Assembly (NCBI RefSeq): GCF_036884655.1
Contig: NC_088339.1
Location: 24,323,501 to 24,387,500, forward strand
DNA length: 64,000 nucleotides
Direction of reading: 5' to 3'
DNA from: Musa acuminata AAA Group
Lineage: Eukaryota > Streptophyta > Magnoliopsida > Zingiberales > Musaceae
The notes under the pieces are model-generated. The model was not told where the DNA came from. It was given only the letters and a program-made list of their open reading frames with translations, and made no database searches. A program made the position numbers and the translations under genes. Positions 20,252 to 34,300 of the stretch are shown piece after piece (within the stretch, counting starts at the first letter, position 1; each line of letters begins with the position of its first letter).

Positions 20252-22323
20252 TCCTTCCGCTGTGTGAGACAGCAGTGGATGGGCTCGCATATATATTAAT
20301 ATCTAGGGGCGTCAGATCACTGACTGCTCTCCTGTTCCTACAATTGCTTCCGCGTTAAGAATGAGAGGCATTCTGTAGTGATCTATTAAGTTGTTAGTGA
20401 TAATCTTGAATATACATACTTTTGACGTGCGGAAACTGACTGTGTCTGATTTCAGGTTAAGAAGAGGCAATGGGATTTGAAACTTCACGTTCAAGTTTCT
20501 ATTGGAATGCTCAGCTTCATATGTTGGTGTTTTGATGAGCTCACAAGCGGATGATGATGATGGTAGGTTAGCGTTCCCGAACACTTTCACAGCTTTTCCT
20601 TGAATTGCACTGCAGAGTTCAGAGTCATTCAACTTCACATAGCAAGAACTTTACATAAATAAAGACATTAGCTAGATCAAATAACAACGCTGATGAAGAG
20701 AGTAAAAGGACGAACAATCACATACTCCACAGCCACAGTGATACCTAGCAAACCATGCCTCATCAAATTTTGTATTTGACCGGAGAGAGTTGGATAGAAG
20801 CATAGCAAAGTAGAAGAAGCTCTGCAAGGTGAGGAGAAACAAGGGAGCTGATCACCTTGTTCCTCTTTGAAGACATGAACCAGATAAGTTCTAATTTAAG
20901 CACACTCATTGTACCGAGATGACCACCAGCAAGAAACTAACACCAAGTTTGTACCCATGAATATATAAACGAGTACCATTGTAGCAAATGACTCGAGCAT
21001 TAAAAGAAACTACAGATTGAGCTAAACCTTTGGATCTTAAGAACATATGCAAGAATGACATGCCCACATCATGAATGGATATGACAAGTACTTGAAAGAA
21101 AACACAATTTTCAAGAATTATGAACAGCTGCACAAGTCATCACACATTGAAATACTATTGCAGTAATGCATAATAACTAAAGTGTAGGATAGGTCACAAC
21201 ATCTGCAAGCTTCAAAGTTATACAATGATAAGAGAGAAATCACAATGAGATTGATATGCAGAGACATTTCATGAAACATGCTGAAGAATGAATCATGCTC
21301 AGTTGTTTATCGACATTTCTGCCACATTCATGAATAAGTTATAAGTTTGGTAACTCTTATGTACATACTCTTTGATATTCATGAATCATTTCTTTCAACA
21401 ATCACAGAAATATTTGATGTTTTTGATAGTACTGCTTTTATGCTCTCGGACGAACATAGCTGATCCCTCCCAGAAATCAGCAAGCATCCCAAGAATCCTG
21501 AAATTGTGAACAACCAACAAAGCGAGTGAATTATTATATAAAATTCAACCATAGAATTGATTTCCTTTTACCAAACACAGTCACAGTGAGTTGGCCGTCT
21601 TGGACAAACTGAGGTACAAGATTATACAAAAAATTAAGTAAATACTCAGTTAAATAGTGCTCATAATAACATCAACAGAGTGTCCTGGTTGCTGCAAGTA
21701 TCTCATGAAAGAAAAAGCTGGATCATTACATTTTCTGGTACCAATTAACCGTTCTGATAGTTCTTACAGTAATTTGAACAAACTATAAAGACTTCCAGAA
21801 TTGTTGAGCAAAAAAATTATGCACAATCTTACTTCAACTCGGGTAGAGATCCAATATCTTCCTATCATAAACTGTATCAAAATTTTGCAAAATTTGCCTG
21901 CAAGTAGTGAGCATATTTGACGACTCCAAAGATGGTGAGAGATGCACATAGCCCCATGCGCAGTACCACCTTATTTAAACAGGAAAATGCAATTGTTTCT
22001 GCCGAAAAAGAAGTCATAAAAAGTTGCAGCTAAAGGTTTTTAAATTGGGCCTGGATCCTTGATGATTATAAATGCTTTTCTCAACCTTGTGGTACCAAAT
22101 AGGGGCATCATCAAAGCAGGAGCCCAAGATGAATCAGCACTGCCAGGTCATTGTCAAAGCATTGTAGTAGAACTGATCTTAAGAACGCTGTTGATTGTAG
22201 GAAGAAGAGGAACCCTGATCTATCCTTTTTAGCCCCTTTGTCCATATAATCTCTCGTGAAAAGCATTGAAAATCATTCTTTTATGATATGAATGAATTTT
22301 GATGTTGTATTCTTAAAGAACAA
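20252..22323. other. Downstream flank of the USP-like gene with unresolved exon-like frames
   Basis: The part nearest 22323 is the 3' UTR of the USP-like gene. On the minus strand I see three exon-like stretches I cannot assign: about 20440-20640 (includes IQGKAVKVFGNANLPSSSS), about 20740-20830 (SFFYFAMLLSNSLRSNTKF between plausible splice sites), and about 21425-21500 (ILGMLADFWEGSAMFVREHK). They may be remnants of one decayed gene or chance frames. Confidence 0.35.
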
Positions 22324-25300
22324 TTAATTCACAGCCTCAAAAAACAGGACTTGTGGCTGCAAGTGTCCCCTTTCGCACATGGTGAGAACATCATTCCAGC
22401 CACCAATCACCTGCACGATTAGCTTCAACCATATTACACACTTGCAACAAATCAAGAAAACAAGCACACCTGTCTAAGGTTACCTTGACAGTTTGATCAT
22501 CATACATGACCCACTGATCGCACTCATATGCAAAACAGTGATAATGTTGCCCATAGTAACAAACCTGAATACAGGAAGACAATAATTTTCAGCTGATTGC
22601 TAGGATAGAAGTAACCTTAACAGGGTGTATATGCTAGTCTTGCTGTAAGTTGGAAAAATAAATAAAGTTTGACGTATATGAGTTATCTATGAACACATAC
22701 AAGCACAGGGGATAAACAATGACCTTGGACTTCTCATACACACAAGTATCAGATTCTTCAGGACTCAACATATCTTCAACCTCACAAAAAATTAACCTAT
22801 TCGTGTAGTCAAGCAGGACATGAAACATCATAAGAGCTCAAGGATGCCCATCTATTAAAAGTAGTCACCTGCATGGCACAATCTATTCTGGAGAGAGTGT
22901 TCTGATCCTCAAAATGAGTGCACTCTGTCATTGTTACAAGGAAACACTAATTTGATCCTTCATTTACCAAACATCTCGGGTCCTTATTCCTTAATAATTT
23001 CTTGTTCATTGCAAGGCACCAGTAGTGCTTAACAGTTAAGAGCCATGTTGATAACCTGTTAGTTGTGAGGTAACTGTGCTACATATATCTTACAAGAGGT
23101 ACATTGTAAAAGGAACCATAACTTATCCCATGTAAAAAAATATTATTTATTTTGTAACTTGTAATCTATTTCAATCCAAATAGTCAAAGATTGGAAGTGA
23201 TAGGATGTTGTGTTGGGCTATGGGGTTAGGTAAATCTACTACCAATAACTTGAGAATAAGCATTTCAGGACCATGTGGTTCTGAGCTTACCATCTTAATG
23301 GATCAATACTCCTGTCTAACAAGGACAACTGGTACAGAATGGGCATAATATTAGGTATGACAAAAGGACCCGGGTAAAAAAAGACTATACTCCAGCTAGA
23401 AACACATTATGCCATGAAGACACCATTGAATTGCATCATGTGTACCACCTGCAAGGGAAAATTTTTGGGCTATGCATTGATCTTGACAAGAATGCTAATC
23501 CTTTGAGTGTGGGAGAATATGAAACTCTGAATAGTCCCATATTGAAAGTGGGAAAATGTGATGAATTTTAAAGCTAAACGAGTCTACTAATATTAACTTC
23601 ATCTTAAGCACTTTTGGTCAATGGTTATAGGCCTTCCAAATTATTGAGTTTGCAGTATCATCAAACAGGATTGTGACATAATCATTGTTATGTTTCATTA
23701 TATTGATTTACTCCTTATAAACATAAATAACCATTATAGCTTGAATTGTCTTCATTTGGTTATGAATTTTTCACATTTTTCAAAACTCTTCTAGCCTTGA
23801 GAACTGAATTGAACCTGAACTATCAAAATCATCCCAAGGTTGGACCAAACCAAAAGAAGATAATTTGAATATTCATTCCACCCTAGGATGTAATTACGAC
23901 TTACGGCTTGTTGTTTTTGTTGATATATTCTACCTTAGCACCACTGTATACCATGTGGCGGCATAACTATGCAAGTTTAGGAACAATCCTCTCCTGGGCA
24001 AGCATTATATACCTATCATCATCATTATCATCATGGGTTTAAAATGCAGTAATTTACTGTGTTCAGTTGCACTATACTTAAATGAGTCTACAGCTAAGAG
24101 ACATTGAACCTCAATTGTAGTAGCTCATAAAAACTGAGGATACTAGTGCATCATGGAGAGAAGCTAAAGTGAGTTATGTACTTAAATCAGAAAACAGGAT
24201 TGTTTGGATGGAAAGAGAATATATGAGTACAAGAGTAAAGGAAGATAAACCAGTAAAAGAATGTTTAGTCAGCATTTTCTTAAAAAAAAAATCAAAAACT
24301 TCAATTTAGGAACCAACTGCATATTTATTTACTGATATTTTTTTCTCTAGTTTACAATGACAGCTCCAAAATTTATATTGGCCATCTTGGTGTTTAGCAT
24401 GAACCTGGACTACTTATTTTATTTTACATGCTTCTATCATCTCTAAAAAAAAATCAAGACTATCAAGAACAAACTTGAATGAAAAATGGATCAAAATTGG
24501 CTTTTCCATGATATCATAACAACTGAAAAAATTAAGGCATTAGCTACCAACATACCACTGAAACCAGAGAATGCTTGCACCCTTTATCTATACCACAGTA
24601 AAGAATGCCAATATCCACATCAGTAGTAATGGCTGCCAATGTCGCAGATATGTCATCTGCACTTTCATTTGTACTTTGCCAGCCTAAAACTGAAACAGCA
24701 ACTTAATCAGTCAGAAATAGTATAAAAGATGTCTGACTCAATTTAACACACTGGAAAATAGTGCAAATTCAGTAACTTATCCCTTTGCGAAACAACTAAC
24801 TGAACTCAACCACATATCTAAGAATTAGTGTTAGGCCTAAGTCAATTAGGCAAAGATTGCATACAATTTCGATCTAGTGATCAGGTCTAATTAAAGTTTA
24901 GTTTATGTCCTCAATGAGTATAACACTGACAGACTTCTTTTAACAATCAAGGCCTCAATTACCCTACATGAACTGTGGCACTGCTTGCACCATGCTAGGC
25001 AATGAATGCATGACAAGGCATATCTCATAAAAGGATAAATATGTGACCATGAGCTGCTGCACACAGATGATATGCAATGCCATGCAGCAATACTCAGCCA
25101 TGCACATCTTGCAAATTATGCATCTATTTGCTCTGTTGGCCTCTATCACATTAAGCACCATGAAATATGGCATAGGGATACAATTTATAATCAAAACCAT
25201 ATTGTATATATGGCCTAATCTTCTGACACCACCAGCTCAAAACAAATATCTGTTAATGCAATAGTAAATCTGGCCTATCTCAAGCCAAATACCTGGGCAA

Positions 25301-28300
25301 AGATGGACAGGATTAGTGAACATGCTATTTAAGAGGGACCAAATGTTACCAGCTGTGAAAACATGTGGTGGATGAGACAGAATATGATTCATATAATTTG
25401 GTTTTCCACAACCGCCAGCCTCTACATCACAAGATAACTGGTGATTCATTTCAACAGTCTTCAATAGTTCATCAAAAGAACTTTCTGGGCACATAATCTG
25501 AGGCAGCAAAATTGAAAATTTTAAACTAATAGGTTGAAGAACATGTTCTAATTCATCTCATTTTTTAAAGAGATAAAAATCAACTTGGATCCTTAACAAG
25601 ATAATTTATAAAAATAAGTTGTAAGACATGCCTTTGCTGTTCGTAAAGAGTTTGCATTGATATTGTGGAAAAATGAAGTATACTTCAGGTGTCTGGTCTG
25701 ACAATGGCAGCTGTAACAGTTCATCTGTTCATCGATGTCCATTCCAAACAGGGAATGTGCAATACAAGAACTGTTTGCACAATCCCATGATCCCACAGAA
25801 TTACTTTCATATGATTCAACATCACAATCACCAGAGAAAATATTAAATGACTTGTGCAAGCAGTCAAAGATTACTGCTAAAACTTCAGAAGCATCATTCA
25901 TCTGTGCCTGTCAATTGCAATTAAATTTTTTAGATTCAACACAATGATAAACCAAATACACTCATAAAGCCTTGTCAAAAATTAAATGAACAAGATCTTT
26001 TAAAACTTTATGTTTCATAAGATTAGAGAGGAAACTTGTATATCCATAACTATGCTATAATTACCTCTTGAAAGAATTTGCTATCAGGATACAAGTTGCT
26101 CAAAGCAATCCTCAGAGATGTAGGTGCAACAGCATCATTTGGTCCATCATCAAATGCTTTTCTCAAATCTAAAAATATATCATAAAGTGCACAGACAACA
26201 CAGGGATTTCCAACATGCACGTGTGCTGACGACATTTTCAGGAACTGTTCTCTGAACCGTCTTAAATGCCACAATGACTGAATAGTGACAACAAGAGTAC
26301 ATATCACTGGCATGCAGATTTTAACAAACGACAGTTTAACAAGTATATGAAATACTTGGTTACCTGGATTATTACATTCAAAAAGCAATTGTATTCACCA
26401 ACAGCATTTCTGAGGCCAGTGCCAACGATATCCTTTCTGCTTGAAACGCTTCCACTTTCAGTAGCAGAAACACAATAGTCATCACCTTCTGTTGATTCTA
26501 GATGTCAAAACAGATTAGAAACTAAAACTCATGAAAAGGAACAAACTCTCAGCAGAATTCAGTATTCACTGCATAATGACATTAATAACTACTCAGTAAA
26601 GAACACAAGAACACACACAGATGTGTTCTCATGTACTCAATGAAAATTTGCTGCAAATACACACAAGAAAATAAAAAAGATGCGAAAGACAGAACAAGAG
26701 TTGAATGGGAACTGCACGATTAGAGGAATCATACTGAATAAGCCAGCAATGAACATCTAAGGTAAATATATAACTTGTTCTCCAACATGGCAATCTGTAT
26801 CCATTTTACAATGAGTGTGGATAGATCTGTTATGCGGAACAAGAATAGAAACATAAAATGTTACAAGTTCTGAAATATATTATGATAGGTTTGACTTCTT
26901 CAAATCGCTTGCACATTTAGATCAAGCATGAAGAACATCTTGACGTGTGTTTGTGCACACAAATGAAGCAAAATTAATTTACATAAAAAAGATGGAAAGC
27001 CCAAAGGTAAACACTAGCCATCTGTTGAAGGCAACATTTCCCTTTATAGGCTTTCAGATCATTAATTCTTCATGTTCCGGATTGCAGACGTTTCACGATC
27101 AGAAACACATGATCACAACATAAATTGCTACTTCTCATCATTTTTGGGTAGCATAGGCTTATACAAGAAGTGTTGTAAAATTAATTACCTCAAAAACCTC
27201 AAGTTCAAGGTTCATGCTAATGTTATGTTTAAATCAAACCTTTGCAGAGGATAATTTGTACTCATCAAAGATATCTATTGACCTCCTTCCTGTACCTTTA
27301 TTATTTTCACTGATAACAAGCGATATGGGTCATTATACAACTTGGTATATTGTTATCTTACTAGTCCAATAGATCACCAAACCTCACACTGGACCAATAC
27401 TCAAGTCCTCATTATAAGGCTTGAAGGTTTGTTGCTAGTACTTAAGGGTTAGTATATATAATCATGTGGTTCTAGGCCCATTATATCTCAAACTATTAGA
27501 CTAGCAGATCTACCTGGCCAAATCATGACAGTTGATATTAGCACAACTCTAAAGACAACTATATGGGGTTGATACATAATGAAATGAGGGTAATGGACAA
27601 ACTTTGAGAGGGACGTTTCCTTAGGTCAGACCCACATCAAAACCCCAAACGGAGATTCTAGATTATGTGTGGCCTTGGCAAGCATGTCAAGCCTTGGAGT
27701 GGGGAAAATTGTAATGCTCCAACTAGTCTCACCTTGGAAGGACATGTTAGGTAGGTCGGCACATAAGGTTTGATGGTTCTACCACCAGTAGTTCAAGCTA
27801 AAGCTTTCAAACCACATAGTTCTAGGCCCATCATATTCAAGATAACAAGCCATAAACCTAGCAGATCAAGTCATGACAATTAGTGTTTTCAAAAGGCGCT
27901 CAAGCGGGGTGAGGCCCAAGCGCCTTGCGAAACCTAAGGGCGAGGCGTTTCAATGAAGTGCCAACCGGCTGCTCGCCTGAGCCCAGGCGTCGGGCGAGCA
28001 CCCAAGTGAAGAAGGGTTTTGGGTTCATGCCGAGTTCGATTGAACAAGCACGTTGGTTCAATCTACCGTAACACAAAATCCGCCGCTCTCGTCCCCCGTT
28101 TGTCTTCAAAGTGAAACCGTACATTCGCCACCACCGCCTTCATCCGCAATTCCGTCTGCCACCTTCATCTACAACTTCTTTCGACGTCACCTTGGTCCAC
28201 AGCTTGCTTAGCCACCACCCCCTTTGTTTACAATTTCCTCCGTTGTCGCCGCATTCGTCCACAGCTTCCTTCACCGTCGTCGCCTTCATTTGCAACTTCC

Positions 28301-31300
28301 TCTGCCGCCACCACCTTCATTTGCAGCTTCCTCCACCATCATTGCCTTCGTTTGCAACTTTACCTATCGCCCTCTCCTTCCCCTCCCTTCCTCCATAACC
28401 ACGGATTACTCTTCTCAGTCCATTATTTCTCATTTCAATTAACTTGTTGCACCATATTGAGATGGTGCACTATTACTCTCTTAGGAGTAAGAACTGTTTA
28501 GCATCATATTGAAAACATTGTTTAGCATAGGTCTCCATCAGTAGAACCCTGTTTAGCATAGGTCAGTGATTTAAAAAGCGCTAGGCGCCAAAAGTCGCTA
28601 AGGTCCAAAAATGCCCGAGGCACTAGGTGCTCGCCAGAGCGAAGCGAGATGCTAAAATATAGAAATATATAATATAATTAATAAATATAATTATTTAAAT
28701 AAAAAATATGCTATTAAATTAAGAAAATCAGGTACAAAATCATAATAAATAAATAAATCATAATAGTATATTTTGTATTTTTTAAATAAAAATATACTAT
28801 TAAATAAATAAAAATTAATAGTATTAAAATCAAAATAATATATTATTAATCTAATAAATAAAAATACTATTATTAGTATATAGTTAGCAGTATACTGTTA
28901 ACAGTATAGTGAGAAGACCGAGGCTGTTGAGGCAATGGCAGCGGTAGCAGGCGACAACCGTAGCTGGAGCGGGAGCGGCGAGCAACAACGGGAGCGGCGA
29001 GCGACAACAGCAGCGATTGTGGCAGCGGCGAGCAATCAGCGAGTAGCGATTGTGGCAGCGGCGAGCAATCAGCGAGTAGCGATTGTGGCAGCGGCGAGTA
29101 ACGACAGTAGCGGCGAGCAGCGATAGTGGCAATGGCAGCAGAGAGCAGTGACAGCGGAGAAGAAACCTCGACGACAAAATCACGTGTTAGGGTTGGGGAA
29201 GTCGGGGAAATCGCGAGAAGGAGCCTGATATCGGTGATTTAGTTGGTTCGATTGAACCAACTAAAGCATCGAAGACCAACCAAACCTAAAAATCTGGTTC
29301 GATCACCTGGTTTAACCCAGGCGCTCGCTCGAAGCGCCCGGCGCCTGGGCTCGGGCGAGCGCCCAGGCAGCGCCTCTTTGAAGCGAGGCGCCTGGACATG
29401 AAGCGAGGCGCTCGGGCCTCGCCTCACCTCGCCCAAGCGCCTAGGCAAGCGCCCGAGCGCCTATTGAAATCACTGGCATAGGTTTCGATTGTAATGTATA
29501 CTTTTTAAAATTTATTATTCTAGAGTGTTTCGCTTCGTTCTGGTGAACGCCTAGCACTTTTAAAAACATTGGTGACAATTCAAAACTAATGGAACAATTA
29601 TGTGTATTTGTCACTTCTAAAGTCAAATCCACTTCCAAATGTGGTAACATCGTAATTTTAGATTAGAAGTTCATCCTCAAAGATATGGTCTTTATGTTTT
29701 TGGTCATATCAACTTATTAAGTGTGAAATTAGCAACTACTATTGGACCATATATAAAGATAAATACACAAAATACGATCTCAGAGACAAATAAATGGAAG
29801 TTATATTGGTGTGTCATACTTTGTTACTATGTCAGTCTTAAATGGAGTTCCAAGTTCATCAGTCTTAATTGATATTGTTGAGAATACAAATGAATTCGCT
29901 ATACACTTACACTATTATCTTAAGAACCTGGACCTGAATATCAAAACAAATTTCATCATCGGAAATATGTTATGATAATAAGTAAGAATTTCATGTTAAT
30001 AGATCAATAATTCCTAAAAGTTCTTAATAAATTCTACTTCTATGTTTTTTGACATTGGAAATGCCATACATCAGTGGTAAAGAACATAATAATACATCCC
30101 AAGATGTAACATCTTTTAAACCTTCAGAACCTAACCTTCGAACCTAATCTGGAACTGCCAAAACCACCTAACAAGAACTCTGAGGCTAAGATGGGAACTG
30201 TTAAAACTACCTAACAAGCACTCTGAGGCTAGGCTGAAGCTGACTCAAGGCAACACCATGAAGCTTGCTTCCATGTATGTAATGATCAAAACTTCTTTAA
30301 CAACCATCAAACTAATTTGGTTATAACAATCTATTTTATACATGCTTCCAAAGATAACGGGGGGATGGACAAGAAGTCCAAGACATTAAACATACCAAGA
30401 CTTTCACGCACAGCTTTCTTGAGATCTTCTTGGAACCTTTGCTCATCATCTTCCTCAGTGTGCAATTGTCTCAATGTCTTCACTTCATTATCTCCTGGCC
30501 AAAAATAAGCAGATTTCTTTAGTAACAGAAATTAAAACAGTGGAATGACTATGTAAGCAGAACCTAAACTGTCCCCTTGTGGGAAGTTCCCTATTACTAA
30601 GCTTCGAAACACCATACTAGACAAGCCACTTATTTCATATAACCATGAATAATAGACTGACATGAAAGTTTCTTAATGACGTATGCATTACACTATATTA
30701 CAACAATAAAAAGCAGTCATAACATCACAAATATTTGGGGGTTGGCTACATGGATCTTATCATGCCATAGAGCTCTTTGTAAAGCAATATGTTTAGTCAA
30801 ATCAAGAGTACTCAAATCTATTTTTATTGTTTCATTACAAACTATATTTCAATAATAAATTTCATACAACCTCAAAACCTTTCTTTTCACAACTGAGAAA
30901 GAAAACAACCTTAAAACCTCAAATCTTCTTTTGAACAAATTTTCATGAATAAAAGATAAAAATATTTTTTTTGTTCTAAAAGTTATTATGAAAGATTATA
31001 AAGTCCAGGAATACAAGATGTTGTGCCAATAGAAGATTTATCCAAAAATCAAAAACCAATGAAATAGAAACAGCAAGGCAAGAAGCCCTACAACTTCAGT
31101 TAACAAATGCATATGACTGAACGGAACACATTCTAGAATCAATACTGCAATTAACAGCTTAACCAGTCAATATGACCATCAACTGGAACCAACCCACCCA
31201 CAAAAGGAGAAATGAGAAACTATGGTGATAAACAATCACAACTTGAATTATGTTATTTTGCTGCAAATGGCAAAGAAAATGGAAAGTATGGAACTTTGTT

Positions 31301-34300
31301 TGCTACATGTTAACTACAGTACCATTTCCACGGATGACATGTTTTTTTGGGCTCAGCTATATGACCTTTTGGTTGAATAATATCATTTAAATATGGAGCA
31401 CTTACTGACATCTGGAGGCAGCACCACTAAATTAATGACAGACTATTAGTAATCCCAAAATGCTCAACTGCTGAAGATAGGTTTAAATAAAATAAAGAGA
31501 TTGTACACTACTAATCCATTCTGCCATTGATTTTCCATAGTTGCAAGTTGATTTGAGAAGATAGAAAATACTTAGTTGTATTTAAGTTGCTTTGAGAAGA
31601 TAGAAAATACTTACTAGCACATTCACTTTTGTGAAGATTATGAAAACATTTGGCTTAGTTGTGTTTAAGATCACCTAACAGCTATCAGTAATTAAAATGG
31701 ATATAGAGTATGGAATTCTGTAGCAATGAAGGCAATCAAAAGCAAAAAAACAATCAAAAGCAAAGAAAACAATATGCACCTGCAGACCACATCATCACAA
31801 AAATAAAAAACCCATGTGTAAAAAACAAGACCTGCCACACCAGCTTGATCTTTCTGTACTTCATGTAAAGTTCTTGCATTCCCATCAGGCAACTGTTTTG
31901 GGGCACTATGCCTTAGGACTTGGTTACTTTTTGACATATCAGACGGCAGAAACTCATCATGTATAGTTCCTGTTGTACCTGCAAGATGAAAAGAATATAA
32001 GACTACATACTTTCAGCTTAGAGAACCAGTTATTGACATATGATAGAAAAGATTGTTGATCACACTAATATCTGGCGTTGTCTAAATGGGAACAAGATGC
32101 AACCTTGCTTGTATTTCATATGAGATTGGCCACTTGTCTTCTTAGCCTTTTGGACACTAGAATTATTGGAAAATTTTGTATCGCTTACACGTCTCTCTAT
32201 TCCATTCATTTGCAAGCCCCCTTTGCTTGGCAACCCATTGCTGTGACCAAAATCTTGAACCTCACTAATGTAAATGTCATTGAGCTTGTCACTGTTGTCA
32301 CCAATATTTTGTTGCTGTCCCAGATTCAGCAGCTGGTCTGCTGCAGCAGGCTTATTTCTTGATTGGTTGAATCTTTCGTCATGATGACTCTTGTGCACAT
32401 TGGCTTCAGAAAAATGAAAATCACCAAATTCTATGCCTTCTACAAAATTGGGGGCAATGTAATTATGCAAGATGGAGTCATAATTCAAATTTAAAACTGA
32501 ATCAGCAGCAAATCTTTCCTCTGTATTATTGTTTGGGGAAGTCACAGTGCTATTCTTTAATTGCTCTGCAAGGTGCTTCTGCTTGGCCTCATCTTCTATC
32601 CTCCTTTGGTACTCCAATGTCTCCTCAAGTTTTCTTTCCTCGGCCTCAAGCTCCACTCTGAGTTTAAGTTCCTCTTCTTGTTGTTTCAAATAATCACCAC
32701 TTGCTACATAATCATGCTCCAAAATATCGCCATCATCAAGAAACTCACTTCAAAAGAATAGACACGTAATGTACAGGTTAAATAGCTGAATAATCTTTAA
32801 GATTAAATAAAATGATCAAGGCTGGAGACTGAGGTGAGCTTGAAATTTTAGCATAGTCCGACGAAAGGCAAGGTGGCATCAGCAGTGAAGTATTCCAGCT
32901 AATATTTCAGTAATCAAATAATATAAAATTCTTTAAAATGTTGTTCATGACTTGAAACCTCCAGTTGACAAAGAAAAACTAAAAGAAGATATTGGTGTTT
33001 GCTGAGCAAGAAAAGTTTAAGAAGCTTAAAGGAGTTCATCATTTTCAAATAAATTAAAAACAAAGAAAATCATCTGCTTCAGTAAAATGCGCTGCTCTAT
33101 TTAACTGTCCTTGCATCTTGAGAGAATATCAAGACATGTCACAAACAATAATTTGATCTTCACAATTTATTCAGTAATAAAATTCTTAGATATCATGTAA
33201 GAAGACAAAACAGACAATGAGATGATGGTCTTTTTAAAATGAATATATTATAACAGTACACAAGGATCCATGTCCTCAAAATGCCAAGATCAACTCAGTT
33301 GCAAGGGCAATGGAGATTAGGCCCATGCTATTTCTAGTTAACCTTCCAATTCTACATATTAACACAACAGTATTTGGGCCCAAAGACTAAGAGAAATAAA
33401 GCCAAGCAAGATGTCTATGGCAGACCTTTTCCATCAATACCCTCTATGCGACTAGAAAAATTAACATATTCTCAAAACATGAAATATTCTCTCTGAAATC
33501 ATAAATTTTATGAATTTCTTAGAAAATCCTTATACTGAACAAATAATTTGGATATTGAAGACTTCACCAGTTTTTCTAAACAACTTAGAGAGCAAACTGC
33601 ATCTTTTGTTTATTGAAGTGATTGGTATATGAATCGAATTCATGAAACAACAAGATGTATGAACAATCTAGAAAGGGACCAAATAGCTTTTAAGCTATAC
33701 TGCATGCTTTCATGTTAGCATCCACGTAAACAAAGACACTTAAATCTGCTGACTTGATCTAATAATGATTTTAGGTGATGATCCAGAGGTTATGCCAAAG
33801 GAAAAAGTGTCATACAGAAACTGTTTTGGTACTGATGCCATAGATATTTTGATGCAAACTCCTGTGTGATTTTAATGAACACAAACAGCTGCTTGTCCTC
33901 CCAGGGGTAGAATCAAGAATAATGAATGATAGAGAAATGAGCTGGTCCATGTCCTGGTTCCACATCAGGCTGGTAATTAATGCCCAATACAGTCTGGGCA
34001 GCTATATGCTAAGTCCAAGCTATTAAAATTTAAAATTTGAGAAACAAAAAGAACACATGGATTTATCCCATGCACATGAACATAGAAATGCACATCAAAA
34101 GCTGGAACATTAAAATTCTGTTTAAATCATAGGTCATTTTCCCACCAAGAACTTCAGAGATACAACAGTTTAACAAATCCTTAGACAAAGATGTGAATCT
34201 CAAGAAAGTTATTCAAAAGACAACTTTATCTGGAAGTAACAGAACTCTGCATGTTGTCAGAACACATAAATAAACTATTGCAACTAAGAAAAGCTTGAAC

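Larger units (their letters stand above)
27882..29572. mobile_element. Outer non-autonomous hAT-like element in intron 7
   Basis: Flanked by the perfect 8-bp duplication TGACAATT (27874-27881 and 29573-29580). Imperfect terminal inverted repeats are AGTGTTTTCAAAAGGCGC on the left and, read inward from the right, CCAATGTTTTTAAAAGTGC. GC-rich subterminal GCGCC/GAGGC motifs follow. About 770 bp remain once the nested element is removed. No transposase is encoded; the frames at 28111-28442 are low-complexity (Leu/Pro/His/Ser-rich) and not credible genes. The 8-bp duplication and terminal motif fit the hAT superfamily. Confidence 0.82.

Noticed and set aside
28111..28442. Leu/Pro/Ser-rich frames inside the outer hAT element
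   Set aside because: Low-complexity C-rich repeats (CCTTCATTTGCAGC-like); not a transposase and no start context.
29013..29100. Regularly spaced repeats resembling a CRISPR array
   Set aside because: The repeats are directly adjacent without unique spacers and the DNA is nuclear plant sequence.
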